DNA of 15,444 nucleotides from JADGGV01 sp035715725. GTDB taxonomy: Bacteria; Gemmatimonadota; Gemmatimonadetes; Longimicrobiales; RSA9. The stretch is from assembly GCA_035715725.1 (NCBI GenBank), contig DASTKT010000158.1:1-15444 (forward strand), given 5' to 3'. This document shows positions 1 through 6,524 of this stretch, piece after piece; position 1 is the stretch's first letter, and each line of letters begins with the position of its first letter. Below the pieces are notes generated by a model. It did not search any database. It was not told where the DNA came from and worked only from the letters and a program-made list of their open reading frames with translations. Position numbers and translations under genes: made by a program.

Positions 1-453
1 CAGCGTCTGCGCCTCCAGGTCCACGGCCAGCTCGGCGTCGGGCCGCGTCGCGAGCAGCTCCAGGATCCGAGCATGCGCCTCCCGCGAGACCTGGATCGGC
101 AGCAGCCCGTTGCCGAGCGCGTTGTTGCGGAAGATGTCGGCGAAGGAGGTGCTCACCACGGCGCGGAAGCCCCACCCCAGCAGCGCCCAGGGCGCGTGCT
201 CGCGCGAGGAGCCGCAGCCGAAGTTGTCGCCGGCCACCAGGATCTGCGCGCCGGCGGCGTCCGGCCGGTTCAGCGGGAAGTCCGGCCGCGGCGCGCCGTT
301 CGGACCGTACCTCCAGTCCGCGAACAGCGCCTCGCCCAGCCCGTCCTTCCCCGTCGTCGTCAGGAACCGCGCCGGGATGATCTGGTCCGTGTCGATGCTC
401 TCGACCGGCAGCGCGACCGCACGGGACGTGAAGCGTCGGAACGGTTCCATCAT
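1..453 (-). CDS. leuD: 3-isopropylmalate dehydratase small subunit, 3' end cut by window edge
   Basis: LeuD is the swivel-domain subunit of isopropylmalate isomerase. With LeuC it converts 2-isopropylmalate to 3-isopropylmalate in cytoplasmic leucine synthesis. The 151 visible codons are open and carry the family's landmarks: DTDQIIPARFL (residues 21-31), the substrate-loop region GDNFGCGSSREHAPWAL (75-91) and SFADIFRNNALGNGLLPI (103-120). The family is usually about 200 residues, so roughly 50 C-terminal residues lie beyond base 1. The start is the first of two consecutive ATGs (453, alternative 450). The 453 ATG overlaps the leuC stop as ATGA, with GGGGAGG a few bases upstream inside leuC, so translation is probably coupled. 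It is the last gene visible in the attenuated leu operon. The family call is very secure. Confidence 0.96.
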   Translation of the reverse strand, partial: MMEPFRRFTSRAVALPVESIDTDQIIPARFLTTTGKDGLGEALFADWRYGPNGAPRPDFPLNRPDAAGAQILVAGDNFGCGSSREHAPWALLGWGFRAVVSTSFADIFRNNALGNGLLPIQVSREAHARILELLATRPDAELAVDLEAQTL

Positions 454-1952
454 GCCTCGCCTCCCCGGTCCAGGTAATGGCGGGGGTCCGCGATGCGCCC
501 CGCCAGCGCGCTCGCCGCCGCGGTCAGCGGGGACGCCAGGAACGTCCGCCCCCCCTTTCCCTGCCGCCCCTCGAAGTTCCGGTTGCTCGTGCTCACCGCG
601 TACTCCGCGGGCGCCAGCGCATCGCCGTTCATGGCGATGCACATCGAGCAGCCCGCCTCTCTCCACTCCGCGCCCGCGCGGCGGAACACCTCGTCCAGCC
701 GCTCGGCCTCCGCCTGCCGCTTCACCTCCGCCGAGCCGGGCACCACGAGCATCCGCACGCCCTCCGCGATGTGCCGCCCCTTCAGCAGCGTCGCGGCCGC
801 GCGCAGGTCCGAGATCCGCGAGTTCGTGCAGCTCCCCAGGAACACGACGTCGAGCCTCGAGCCCTCGATCGGCGCGCCCGGGCGGAGGTCCATGTACGCC
901 AGCGCCTTCTCCAGCGCCGCGCGGCGCGAAGGGTCGGCTTCCCGCGCCGGGTCGGGCACCCGCCCGTCCACCGGGATCGCCATCCCCGGGTTCGTGCCGT
1001 ACGTCACCATCGGCGCGAGGCTGGACGCGTCGAGCGTGACGGCGGCGTCGTAGGCGGCGCCGTCGTCGCTTCGAAGCAACGACCAGCGCGCCACCGCCGC
1101 GTCCCATTCCGCGCCCCGCGGCGCGAACGGCCGCCCGGCCAGGTACTCGATCGTCGTCGCGTCCGGCCCGACGAGCCCGGCCCGCGCGCCCGCCTCGATC
1201 GACATGTTGCACACGGTCATGCGCTCCTCCATCGAGAGCGCGCGCACGGCGGAGCCGGTGTACTCCAGCACGTGCCCGGTCCCGCCGCCCGTGCCGATCT
1301 TCGCGATGACCGCCAGGATGAGGTCCTTCGCCGAGACGCCGCGCGGCAGCCGGCCGTCGATGCGCACCTCCATCGTCTTCGCGCGCTTCTGCAGCAGGCA
1401 CTGCGAGGCCAGCACGTGCGCGACCTCCGACGTGCCGATCCCGAACGCGAGCGCGCCGAACGCGCCGTGCGTGCTCGTGTGGCTGTCGCCGCACACGATC
1501 GTGAGCCCCGGCTGCGTCAGCCCCTGCTCCGGCCCGATGACGTGGACGATCCCCTGCCGCTCGTCGCCCAGCGCGTAGAGCGGGATGCCGAAGTCGCGGC
1601 AGTTCTCGACCAGCCGCCCGAGCTGCGCGGCGGCGCCCCTGTCGAAGACCGGGAACGCGCCGTCCGCGCCCCGCGGCAGCGTCGGCGTCGAGTGGTCCAT
1701 CGTCGCGACCGTGCGGTCCGGCCGGCGCACGCCGAGCCCGCGGGCGCGCAGCTCCGCGAACGCCTGCGGCGACGTCACCTCGTGCACCAGGTGCAGGTCG
1801 ACGTAGAGCACCGCCGGCGTGCTCGCCGTCTCCGGCCGCACCTCGTGCGCGTCCCAGATCTTCTCGAACAGCGTGCGCGGGCGGGCCACGCCCCGTCCGT
1901 CCCTCTGCCCGGCGCCCGACGCGGCCCGCCCCGGAATGCTCGCCTCGCTCAC
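450..1952 (-). CDS. leuC: 3-isopropylmalate dehydratase large subunit
   Basis: LeuC is the [4Fe-4S] aconitase-type subunit of isopropylmalate isomerase and works with LeuD. The 500-residue product shows GDSHTSTHGAFG (155-166), the three cluster cysteines C375 (in GSCTNSR) and C435/C438 (CSMC), and STSNRNFEGRQG (454-465), so the active site looks intact. The start is a GTG at 1952 preceded by GGGAG about 7 nt upstream. That GTG overlaps the TGA of the small upstream ORF as GTGA, which supports this start. The first ~26 residues (SEASIPGRAASG...) are a low-complexity extension before the usual family beginning (TLFEKIWDAHEV, 27-38). An in-frame GTG at codon 22 could give a more typical N-terminus. 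The gene ends in a 4-nt overlap with leuD. Confidence 0.97.
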   Translation of the reverse strand: MSEASIPGRAASGAGQRDGRGVARPRTLFEKIWDAHEVRPETASTPAVLYVDLHLVHEVTSPQAFAELRARGLGVRRPDRTVATMDHSTPTLPRGADGAFPVFDRGAAAQLGRLVENCRDFGIPLYALGDERQGIVHVIGPEQGLTQPGLTIVCGDSHTSTHGAFGALAFGIGTSEVAHVLASQCLLQKRAKTMEVRIDGRLPRGVSAKDLILAVIAKIGTGGGTGHVLEYTGSAVRALSMEERMTVCNMSIEAGARAGLVGPDATTIEYLAGRPFAPRGAEWDAAVARWSLLRSDDGAAYDAAVTLDASSLAPMVTYGTNPGMAIPVDGRVPDPAREADPSRRAALEKALAYMDLRPGAPIEGSRLDVVFLGSCTNSRISDLRAAATLLKGRHIAEGVRMLVVPGSAEVKRQAEAERLDEVFRRAGAEWREAGCSMCIAMNGDALAPAEYAVSTSNRNFEGRQGKGGRTFLASPLTAAASALAGRIADPRHYLDRGGEA

Positions 1953-2095
1953 GACGTCTCCCGGAGCCGGGGCTGCGGCTGCGGCTTCTGCTCGACCGCC
2001 GGCTGCGACGTCGCGTTCGGCCGCGCGTGCTCGGAGCGCTTCACCCGGCGAGGCAGGCGGAACGGCCTGCGCAGCCGGAACTCGGATCGCTTCAT
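1949..2095 (-). CDS. 48-residue basic small protein between leuA and leuC, function unknown
   Basis: I do not recognise this product. The ATG lies 2 nt after the leuA stop, with GGGGAG about 7 nt upstream. The TGA overlaps the leuC GTG as GTGA, so the frame exactly fills the leuA-leuC gap. Only two of its 48 sense codons end in A or T (CGA, CCT), the same extreme GC3 as neighbouring genes. The protein is very basic. It has a KRSE motif near each end of its first half (residues 2-5 and 19-22), arginine-rich stretches between them, and a Q/P-rich tail (QKPQPQPRLRE). There is no signal peptide or membrane segment. It may be a real small protein, or a translated spacer whose role is to carry ribosomes from leuA to leuC. 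An out-of-frame remnant is less likely given the clean overlaps. Confidence 0.55.
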   Translation of the reverse strand: MKRSEFRLRRPFRLPRRVKRSEHARPNATSQPAVEQKPQPQPRLRETS

Positions 2096-2097
2096 GG

Positions 2098-3645
2098 TCA
2101 GACTCCCCAGAGATAGCTGGCGCGCTCCAGCTCCGCCGCTTCCAGCGTGCGGGCGTGCGACGCCTTGTTCAGGGCCTGCAGGTACGCGCGGGCCGCCGCC
2201 GTCACGATGTCCGTGGCCGCGCCCGCGCCGGTGAACGTCTTCGCGTCGATCCGCGCCTGCAGCGTGACCTCGCCCACCGCGTCGCCGCCCGGCGTGATCG
2301 CCTCGATCGCCAGCTCCTGCAGCTCGATCTGGTGGTCGGCGACGGCGTCGATCGCCGCGAACGCCGCCGCCAGCGGCCCATCCCCCTCCGCCATCGACTC
2401 CGTGTCCCGGCCGTCCACCTCGAGCTGCACCCGCGCCGCCGCCTGCCGCGTTCCGCACACCACCTCCAGGGCGCGCAGCCGGAAGCGCTGCGGCGCGCTC
2501 TCCATCGTTCCGTGGTGCAGGATCGCGATCAGGTCCTCGTCCAGCACCGCCTTCTTCTGGTCCGCGAGCTGCTTGAACAGGTTGTAGGCCCGCCCCAGCG
2601 CCGCGCCCTCCAGCTCGTAGCCCAGCGCCTTGTAGCGCTGCGACAGCGCGCTCCGCCCCGAGTGCTTCCCCAGCACCAGGCTCGTCTCCCGCGCGCCCAC
2701 GCTCTCCGGCGTCATGATCTCGTACGTCGTGCGCTCCTTCAGCATGCCGTCCTGGTGGATCCCCGCCTCGTGCGCGAACGCGTTCTTGCCGACCACCGCC
2801 TTGTTCGGCTGCGGGTGGATCCCCGTCGTCAAGGCGACGAGCCGGCTCGCGCGATGCAGCTGCGTCGACTCCACCCGCGTCTCGTACGGGAAGCCGTCCC
2901 GCCGCGTCCGCAGCGCCATCACGACCTCCTCCAGCGCCGCGTTCCCCGCCCGCTCGCCGATCCCGTTCACCGTGCACTCGACCTGGCGAGCCCCCGCCTC
3001 GATCGCCGCCAGCGTGTTCGCCGTCGCCAGCCCCAGGTCGTCGTGGCAGTGCGCCGACAGCGTCACGCTCGCCGGCGTGCACGACCGCGCCGCCTGGAAC
3101 ATCCGCCGGATCTCCGCCGGATGCGCGTAGCCCACCGTGTCCGGCAGGTTCACCGTCGTCGCCCCCGCCTCCACGACCGCCTCGATCACGCGGCACAGGA
3201 ACGCGACGTCGGTGCGCGTCGCGTCCTCCGCACTGAACTCCACGTCCTCCGTGTAGCGCCGCGCCCGCCGCACCGCCGCCACCGCCCGCTCCAGGCACTC
3301 CGCCGGCGTCAGCCGCAGCTTGTGCCGCAGGTGGATCTCCGACGTCGCCAGGAACACATGGATCCGGCCCCGCTCCGCCGGCTCCAGCGCCGCCGCCGCC
3401 GCGTCGATGTCGTGCTCCGTCGCCCGCGCCAGCGCCGCCATCACCGGCCGCCTCACCGCCCCCGCGATCTCCCGCACCGCCGCCAGGTCCGCCGGCGAGC
3501 TCGCCGGAAACCCCGCCTCGATCACGTCCACCCCGAGAGCATCGAGCTGATGCGCAAGCCGCAGCTTCTCCGCCGGCGTCATCGTCGCGCCCGGCGACTG
3601 CTCGCCATCCCGTAGCGTCGTGTCGAAGACCCATACTCGCTGCAT
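2098..3645 (-). CDS. leuA: 2-isopropylmalate synthase
   Basis: LeuA makes the first committed step of leucine synthesis: it condenses acetyl-CoA with 2-ketoisovalerate to 2-isopropylmalate. The 515-residue length is typical of the bacterial type. The HMGL-like TIM barrel is clear, with DTTLRDGEQSPG (8-19), metal ligands in SAHCHDDLGLATANT (197-211, H199 and H201), NGIGERAGNA (227-236) and GKNAFAHEAGIHQDGM (286-301). Roughly the last 120 residues form the LeuA dimerisation/regulatory domain, the leucine feedback site in this family. The ATG at 3645 has AGGGAG 9 nt upstream. The gene sits 26 nt after the T-tract of an intrinsic terminator and behind a leucine-rich leader peptide, so attenuation is the likely control. 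It is followed by the small ORF, leuC and leuD. Confidence 0.98.
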   Translation of the reverse strand: MQRVWVFDTTLRDGEQSPGATMTPAEKLRLAHQLDALGVDVIEAGFPASSPADLAAVREIAGAVRRPVMAALARATEHDIDAAAAALEPAERGRIHVFLATSEIHLRHKLRLTPAECLERAVAAVRRARRYTEDVEFSAEDATRTDVAFLCRVIEAVVEAGATTVNLPDTVGYAHPAEIRRMFQAARSCTPASVTLSAHCHDDLGLATANTLAAIEAGARQVECTVNGIGERAGNAALEEVVMALRTRRDGFPYETRVESTQLHRASRLVALTTGIHPQPNKAVVGKNAFAHEAGIHQDGMLKERTTYEIMTPESVGARETSLVLGKHSGRSALSQRYKALGYELEGAALGRAYNLFKQLADQKKAVLDEDLIAILHHGTMESAPQRFRLRALEVVCGTRQAAARVQLEVDGRDTESMAEGDGPLAAAFAAIDAVADHQIELQELAIEAITPGGDAVGEVTLQARIDAKTFTGAGAATDIVTAAARAYLQALNKASHARTLEAAELERASYLWGV

Positions 3646-3653
3646 CGGACCGC

Positions 3654-3660
3654 ACTCCCT
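3654..3660 (-). promoter_or_regulatory. leuA ribosome binding site
   Basis: AGGGAG lies 9 nt before the leuA ATG. It sits after the terminator T-tract, so leuA can only be translated from transcripts that read through the attenuator. Confidence 0.6.
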
Positions 3661-3671
3661 GGAACGGGGAC

Positions 3672-3706
3672 AAAAAAAGCGGGCCTTCTCGGAGGAGAAG
3701 GCCCGC
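3672..3706 (-). terminator. Intrinsic terminator (attenuator) in the leuA leader
   Basis: On the minus strand a perfect 12-bp stem (arms 3706-3695 and 3690-3679: GCGGGCCTTCTC / GAGAAGGCCCGC) with a CTCC tetraloop is followed directly by seven T residues (3678-3672). This is a textbook rho-independent terminator. It stands between the leader peptide and leuA, with its T-tract ending 26 nt before the leuA ATG, so it must be conditional. On the plus strand the A-tract comes first, so it would not terminate in that direction. Confidence 0.93.
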
Positions 3707-3801
3707 GATCTCTCGATTCGCTGCGTGCCGTCGGGGACCTACCGCTTCCGCCCCCCAAGCACGACCAGGCCCTCTCCTCCCGGCGGCGTAATGCCGAGAA
3801 G
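3691..3801 (-). promoter_or_regulatory. Antiterminator and competing leader hairpin of the leu attenuator
   Basis: Leader nucleotides 3780-3766 (GGAGGAGAGGGCCTG, codons 22-26) can pair along 15 bp, with two G-U wobbles and no bulge, with 3705-3691 (CGGGCCTTCTCCTCC). The latter is most of the 5' arm plus the loop of the terminator. The two structures are mutually exclusive. The same leader segment can instead pair with CTTCTC at 3801-3796, the last two leucine codons of the run (6 bp with one wobble, against 3776-3771). A ribosome stalled on the leucine codons would block that upstream pairing and free the antiterminator strand. The pairings are read directly from the sequence; the mechanism is inferred from the classical amino-acid operon model. 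Confidence 0.78.
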
Positions 3802-3843
3802 TCGAAGGCCAAGTACGAGCGTAAGGGACAGCGTGCGCGACAT
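3739..3843 (-). CDS. leuL: Leucine-rich leader peptide of the leu operon
   Basis: This 34-residue ORF lies between the promoter and the attenuator, too short for ordinary gene calling. It begins MSRT and then reads LSLTLVLGLRLL: seven leucines in residues 5-16, nine in the whole peptide. It continues GITPPGGEGLVVLGGRKR and stops at TAG (3739). Such a leucine run, followed by a terminator and then leuA, is the signature of a control peptide whose translation senses charged tRNA-Leu. Five of its nine leucine codons are CTT, a codon that should be scarce in a genome this GC-rich. The tail resembles the PP-x-G...G-R ending of enterobacterial IlvL (IIIPPCGAALGRGKA) in spacing, which may reflect RNA pairing constraints as much as protein ancestry. 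A weak GAGA ribosome site lies just before the ATG. The peptide itself probably has no further function. The symbol follows the E. coli convention. Confidence 0.85.
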   Translation of the reverse strand: MSRTLSLTLVLGLRLLGITPPGGEGLVVLGGRKR

Positions 3844-3885
3844 GTTCTCGTGGTCCACAGGTCCACCCGCCAGCAACGAGCGGCA

Positions 3886-3915
3886 ACGCTAACCCCGGCC
3901 CCATCCCCGTGTCAA
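3886..3915 (-). promoter_or_regulatory. Sigma70-type promoter of the leu operon
   Basis: On the minus strand a perfect -35 TTGACA (3915-3910) is followed after 18 nt by TAGCGT (3891-3886), a reasonable -10 for a high-GC organism. Transcription would start near 3879, about 36 nt before the leader-peptide ATG. This distance fits a short untranslated leader and the attenuator model. Confidence 0.7.
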
Positions 3916-4593
3916 GAGGGCCGTCCCACGAGACCCGTTGCGCCGCAAGCGCTTTCGCGCGGGCGGGGCGCGCGGGTCGCGCGCACGCACGCGAGGCGGG
4001 CCAACGGGTGGGCGCGCGAGGATGGGCTGCAGGCCGCCGGACAGCGGCACCGCCATCGCAGATCCGGTCCGGGCGCCCCGCCTCGGCCGTTCCCCGCATC
4101 CGCATCCGATTTCGAGGCCTCGAACGCCTGGTGTGAGGTGAGTGACCCGTCGAGCCGGTCGGCGAGGCCCGGGGCGGGGCGAGCGTTCCGGCGGTCGAGG
4201 CGGAGGCTGGAGGGCTCCCCGGACCGCCGCTCCGGCCCGCGAGGCCTCGCGCGGCGAGGGTGGAGACGGAGGGTGGGCGACCGGCGGCGCGGGGACGGCA
4301 TGCGGAGGTGCACTCCCGGCGACATGGCTGGCCGGCCCGCCGCCCCGGTCAGGCCATCGCGGCCGCGCAGGCCGGGCAGCCGGCCACCGAAGCGCCCTTC
4401 CACTGGATTGTCCGGTCAGATGACCCGGTCCTGCATGTTCCAGGCTGACCGTCACAAAGTCGGCAACCGGGGCGTTCGTAGTCTGAATCACATACCGGTT
4501 CTCGCCACGCTTTTTCCGTGGCATACCGCTCATTGACAGACGGGCCGTCGCGCGGCTCGGCTGGGACGGTCGCGTCGGGAAGGAGGCGCCTGC
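3916..4593. other. Long stretch with no recognisable gene
   Basis: About 680 bp separate the leu promoter from the first lipoprotein gene. Open frames exist on both strands, but they are arginine/proline/glycine-rich and resemble no protein I know, as expected by chance at this GC content. The part from about 4430 to 4525 is visibly less GC-rich and contains a small hairpin, GCCACG-CTTTTTC-CGTGGC (4504-4522). A TTGACA at 4533-4538 points toward the lipoprotein gene but lacks a convincing -10. An upstream regulator gene is not visible. Confidence 0.5.
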
Positions 4594-5094
4594 ATGACGC
4601 GGATGGTGTGGTCCGTCGCGCTGATCGCGGCGGCGTCGAGCGGCTGCTGGGTCGCGGACGCCACGGCGCCCGACCTCGACTTCCCGGCGATCCGGACGGA
4701 CTCGGCCGCATACACGCTCCGCCGGAGCGACACCGGGCTCCAGGGGGCGATCGGCTTCACGTTCACGAACCGCACCGGCCGCGACCTCTTCGCCGGCGGG
4801 TGCATCTCTCCCGATCCGCCGCACCTGGAGCGGCTCGTCGGCGACGAATGGGTCGTGGCGTACGCCCCGATCGTCCTCCTCTGCTGGACCCCGCCGAGGC
4901 GCATCCGCGACGGCGAGTCCTACCGCTCCGCGCTGCACATCTCCGTGCCCCTCGCCGGCACGAGCGGCGCGCCGCCCTGGCAGAGCGGCCTGGTGCCCGG
5001 CACGTACCGCCTCGTCTGGGACGCGCTCTCGGTTCCCGCGCCGCTGCCGGACGAGCTGCGCACGTCCAACTCGTTCACGCTGAGCCTGGAATGA
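4594..5094 (+). CDS. Predicted lipoprotein, function unknown
   Basis: I do not recognise a named family. The 166-residue product begins with a short positively charged start and a hydrophobic stretch (MVWSVALIAAASSG), then C18 in a plausible lipobox (SSGC), so it is probably lipidated and exported. The mature part starts WVADATAP. Its body is rich in short polar/hydrophobic alternation (GLQGAIGFTFTNRTGRDLF, SYRSALHISVPL, GTYRLVWDAL), suggesting a beta-sandwich-like domain. Two further cysteines (in AGGCISP and LLCWTPP) could form a disulfide. The start is well supported by AAGGAGG 7 nt before the ATG. The next gene in the same direction is another short lipoprotein sharing the DATAP motif, 163 bp downstream. 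Confidence 0.78.
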   Translation: MTRMVWSVALIAAASSGCWVADATAPDLDFPAIRTDSAAYTLRRSDTGLQGAIGFTFTNRTGRDLFAGGCISPDPPHLERLVGDEWVVAYAPIVLLCWTPPRRIRDGESYRSALHISVPLAGTSGAPPWQSGLVPGTYRLVWDALSVPAPLPDELRTSNSFTLSLE

Positions 5095-5257
5095 TGCCCC
5101 GCCCGGCTGGCGGGAGAGTCCCGGGTCGCCTGGCGACGGCGAGATCGGGGCTGGCCGCCAGGGCCGTGGCGTCTGGCCGCGCGTCATGGACGGGATCGTC
5201 TTCACGCGCGTCATGATGCCGAGCCACGCGCTCCGGTAGCGGGAACGGAGGATCGGG

Positions 5258-5710
5258 ATGCGGGCAATCGTGATCGTTGGCGCGCTCGTGGCGGCCGCAG
5301 TCGCCGGCGGGCTGGTCGGATGTGACCCCGACGCGACCGCGCCGGTCGCGCCGGAGGGGACCTTCGATCTCGTGGCCGTGTCGCCGCCAATCGGGGGCGG
5401 CCCGCGCCTGCGAATTCCGGCCGCCATCCCCATGACCTCGCCCGGCGACTCCGTCCGCTACGTCGGCGGCGCCTTCACGCTCGGGGCCGGTCGCACCTGG
5501 CACGTCCGGCTCGAGCAGGAGCTGGTCTTCGACGGACGCCCACCCCGGCGCCGGGTGCTGGAGGACGGAGGGCGCTACGCCGCGAGCCGGTCGGGCCGAC
5601 AGCTCGTGCTGGACCTCTACCCCGGTCAGGGCGTGCTCCAGAATGTCCCGATGCTCGCGATCGTGTCCGGCGACTCGGTCTTCTACGACGCCTTCCTCTT
5701 CGCACGCTGA
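5258..5710 (+). CDS. Predicted lipoprotein, function unknown
   Basis: This encodes a 150-residue product with a clear lipoprotein signal: MRAIVIVGALVAAAVAGG followed by the lipobox LVGC (C22). The mature N-terminus is DPDATAPVAPEG. The rest has alternating-strand character: TFDLVAVSPP, SVRYVGGAFTLGAGRTWHVRLEQELV, RQLVLDLYPG and SGDSVFYDAFLFAR. This suggests a small beta-barrel or sandwich, and the threonine/glycine pattern resembles secreted proteins built around a repeated strand motif. GGAGG lies 6 nt before the ATG. It follows the other DATAP lipoprotein gene and ends before a strong hairpin. I cannot assign a function. Confidence 0.75.
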   Translation: MRAIVIVGALVAAAVAGGLVGCDPDATAPVAPEGTFDLVAVSPPIGGGPRLRIPAAIPMTSPGDSVRYVGGAFTLGAGRTWHVRLEQELVFDGRPPRRRVLEDGGRYAASRSGRQLVLDLYPGQGVLQNVPMLAIVSGDSVFYDAFLFAR

Positions 5711-5755
5711 GCGCCGCCGCCGCGGACCGGCGGGCCTGCCCGATGCTGCAGAGGC

Positions 5756-5797
5756 GGCGCCGGCTGTCCCGCCAAGGCGGGCGGCCCGGCCGGCGCC
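5756..5797. terminator. Nested GC-rich hairpin between convergent genes
   Basis: The outer arms GGCGCCGGC (5756-5764) and GCCGGCGCC (5789-5797) are perfectly complementary. They enclose an inner CCCGCC-AA-GGCGGG hairpin (5768-5781). It lies between the plus-strand lipoprotein stop (5710) and the minus-strand DinB stop (5805), where a two-way transcription stop is expected. There is no T-tract, so it may only be a stabilising or partial terminator. Confidence 0.55.
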
Positions 5798-5804
5798 GCT
5801 CGCC

Positions 5805-6314
5805 CTACCGCTCGTCCGCCGACGGGCCGTACAGCCCAGGCACCGGCACGCCGAGTAGCCGAAGGTAAACGGTGAGCTGGCCGCGGTGGTGCAGGTGGTG
5901 GTTCACGCCGAAGGAGCGAAGCGCCGCGGCGCGGGGGACCGTGCGCAGCACCTGCTCGCCGCGCACGAGCGCCCACGGCTGCGACCACGCCTCCGGCTGG
6001 ACCGCGCGCACCCCGCCGAGCAGCCGCTCCGCTGCCTCGTCGAAGCGCCGGAGCAGCTCCTCGCGCCCGGCCGGATCCGGAACGTGCTCGTGGGCGAGGT
6101 CGAACCGGTCCGCCGTCGCCGCGCTCTCCGCGATCCGCAGCACCTCGATCAGGTGTGTCGCCATCCGGCTGAGCGACATCGACTTGTCGTGCGGCCTCCA
6201 GCTCCAGTGCTCCTCCGGCACGCGCTCCAGCACGCGGCGCGTGCCGGCCAGCTCGTGCTCCAGGTCGCCGAACGCAGAGGTGCGCGCGGGCGTTGCGGCT
6301 GCGGTGTCGCTCAT
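5805..6314 (-). CDS. DinB-family protein
   Basis: This is a 169-residue four-helix-bundle protein of the DinB/YfiT-like superfamily, many of which are metal-dependent thiol transferases or hydrolases. Visible family features are the first helix (DLEHELAGTRRVLERVPEEHWSWRP), the putative metal ligand H54 in MATHLIEVLR, and the diagnostic C-terminal NHHLHHRGQLTVYLRLLGVPVPGLYG, with ligands around H139 and H143. The ending matches the family's usual stop. I chose the ATG at 6314 (MSDTAAATPA). A GTG at 6419 would add 35 residues but falls inside a hairpin and has no family support; an ATG at 6359 is a further alternative. A candidate promoter at 6357-6385 would place the 5' end about 30 nt before the chosen start. 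The substrate cannot be told. Confidence 0.88.
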   Translation of the reverse strand: MSDTAAATPARTSAFGDLEHELAGTRRVLERVPEEHWSWRPHDKSMSLSRMATHLIEVLRIAESAATADRFDLAHEHVPDPAGREELLRRFDEAAERLLGGVRAVQPEAWSQPWALVRGEQVLRTVPRAAALRSFGVNHHLHHRGQLTVYLRLLGVPVPGLYGPSADER

Positions 6315-6356
6315 CGGTGAATCCGGGGCTCGGGTGATCCGCTTGTCGGAGTCGTA

Positions 6357-6385
6357 CATGTATGGGCGCCCTTTGAAGCGGGCAA
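6357..6385 (-). promoter_or_regulatory. Candidate promoter of the DinB gene
   Basis: On the minus strand TTGCCC (6385-6380) and TACATG (6362-6357) are separated by 17 nt. Both are imperfect. The predicted start near 6346-6350 fits translation from the ATG at 6314 rather than from the upstream GTG. Confidence 0.33.
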
Positions 6386-6399
6386 CCCCCGGGCGCACG

Positions 6400-6425
6400 G
6401 GCGCGGTGTCCACGGGCACCGCGCC
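6400..6425 (-). terminator. Hairpin downstream of the permease gene
   Basis: Nine-bp arms GGCGCGGTG (6400-6408) and CACCGCGCC (6417-6425) surround an 8-nt loop, 100 bp past the permease stop. The minus strand has no T-tract; the plus strand has TTTGT. It is probably the 3' boundary of the permease transcript, but the direction of action is uncertain. Confidence 0.4.
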
Positions 6426-6524
6426 TTTGTGAACGGCGCCTCCTTAGAGCCCGAAGGATTTCCCGCGTGCTGCGTCGCGGCCCGCCGCGTAACGGCCCCT
6501 CGCGCGGAGCCGCTCGCGCCGCGC

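Noticed and set aside
3672..3706. Ordinary terminator of an upstream gene
   Set aside because: The only upstream frame in the same direction is the leucine-rich leader peptide, and an alternative pairing removes the hairpin, so it is an attenuator.
3646..3915. T-box riboswitch
   Set aside because: I see no T-box consensus or specifier-loop layout; a translated leucine run and a short leader fit ribosome-mediated control better.
1949..4105. 718-codon minus-strand open frame across leuA
   Set aside because: It runs over leuA in another frame and reads as G/A/R-rich nonsense; only its last 49 codons (the small ORF) have independent support.
4533..4562. TTGACA as a promoter for the first lipoprotein gene
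   Set aside because: The -35 is perfect, but at 16-18 nt spacing only GC-rich hexamers such as TCGGCT are present, so I do not call it.
3889..5433. 514-codon minus-strand open frame
   Set aside because: It opposes the lipoprotein gene, which has a perfect ribosome site and a signal peptide. The frame is low-complexity and arginine/proline-rich, as expected by chance at this GC content.
6315..6419. Upstream GTG start for the DinB gene (35 extra residues)
   Set aside because: It falls within a 9-bp hairpin, has no ribosome site, and the added residues do not fit the family; the candidate promoter lies downstream of it.
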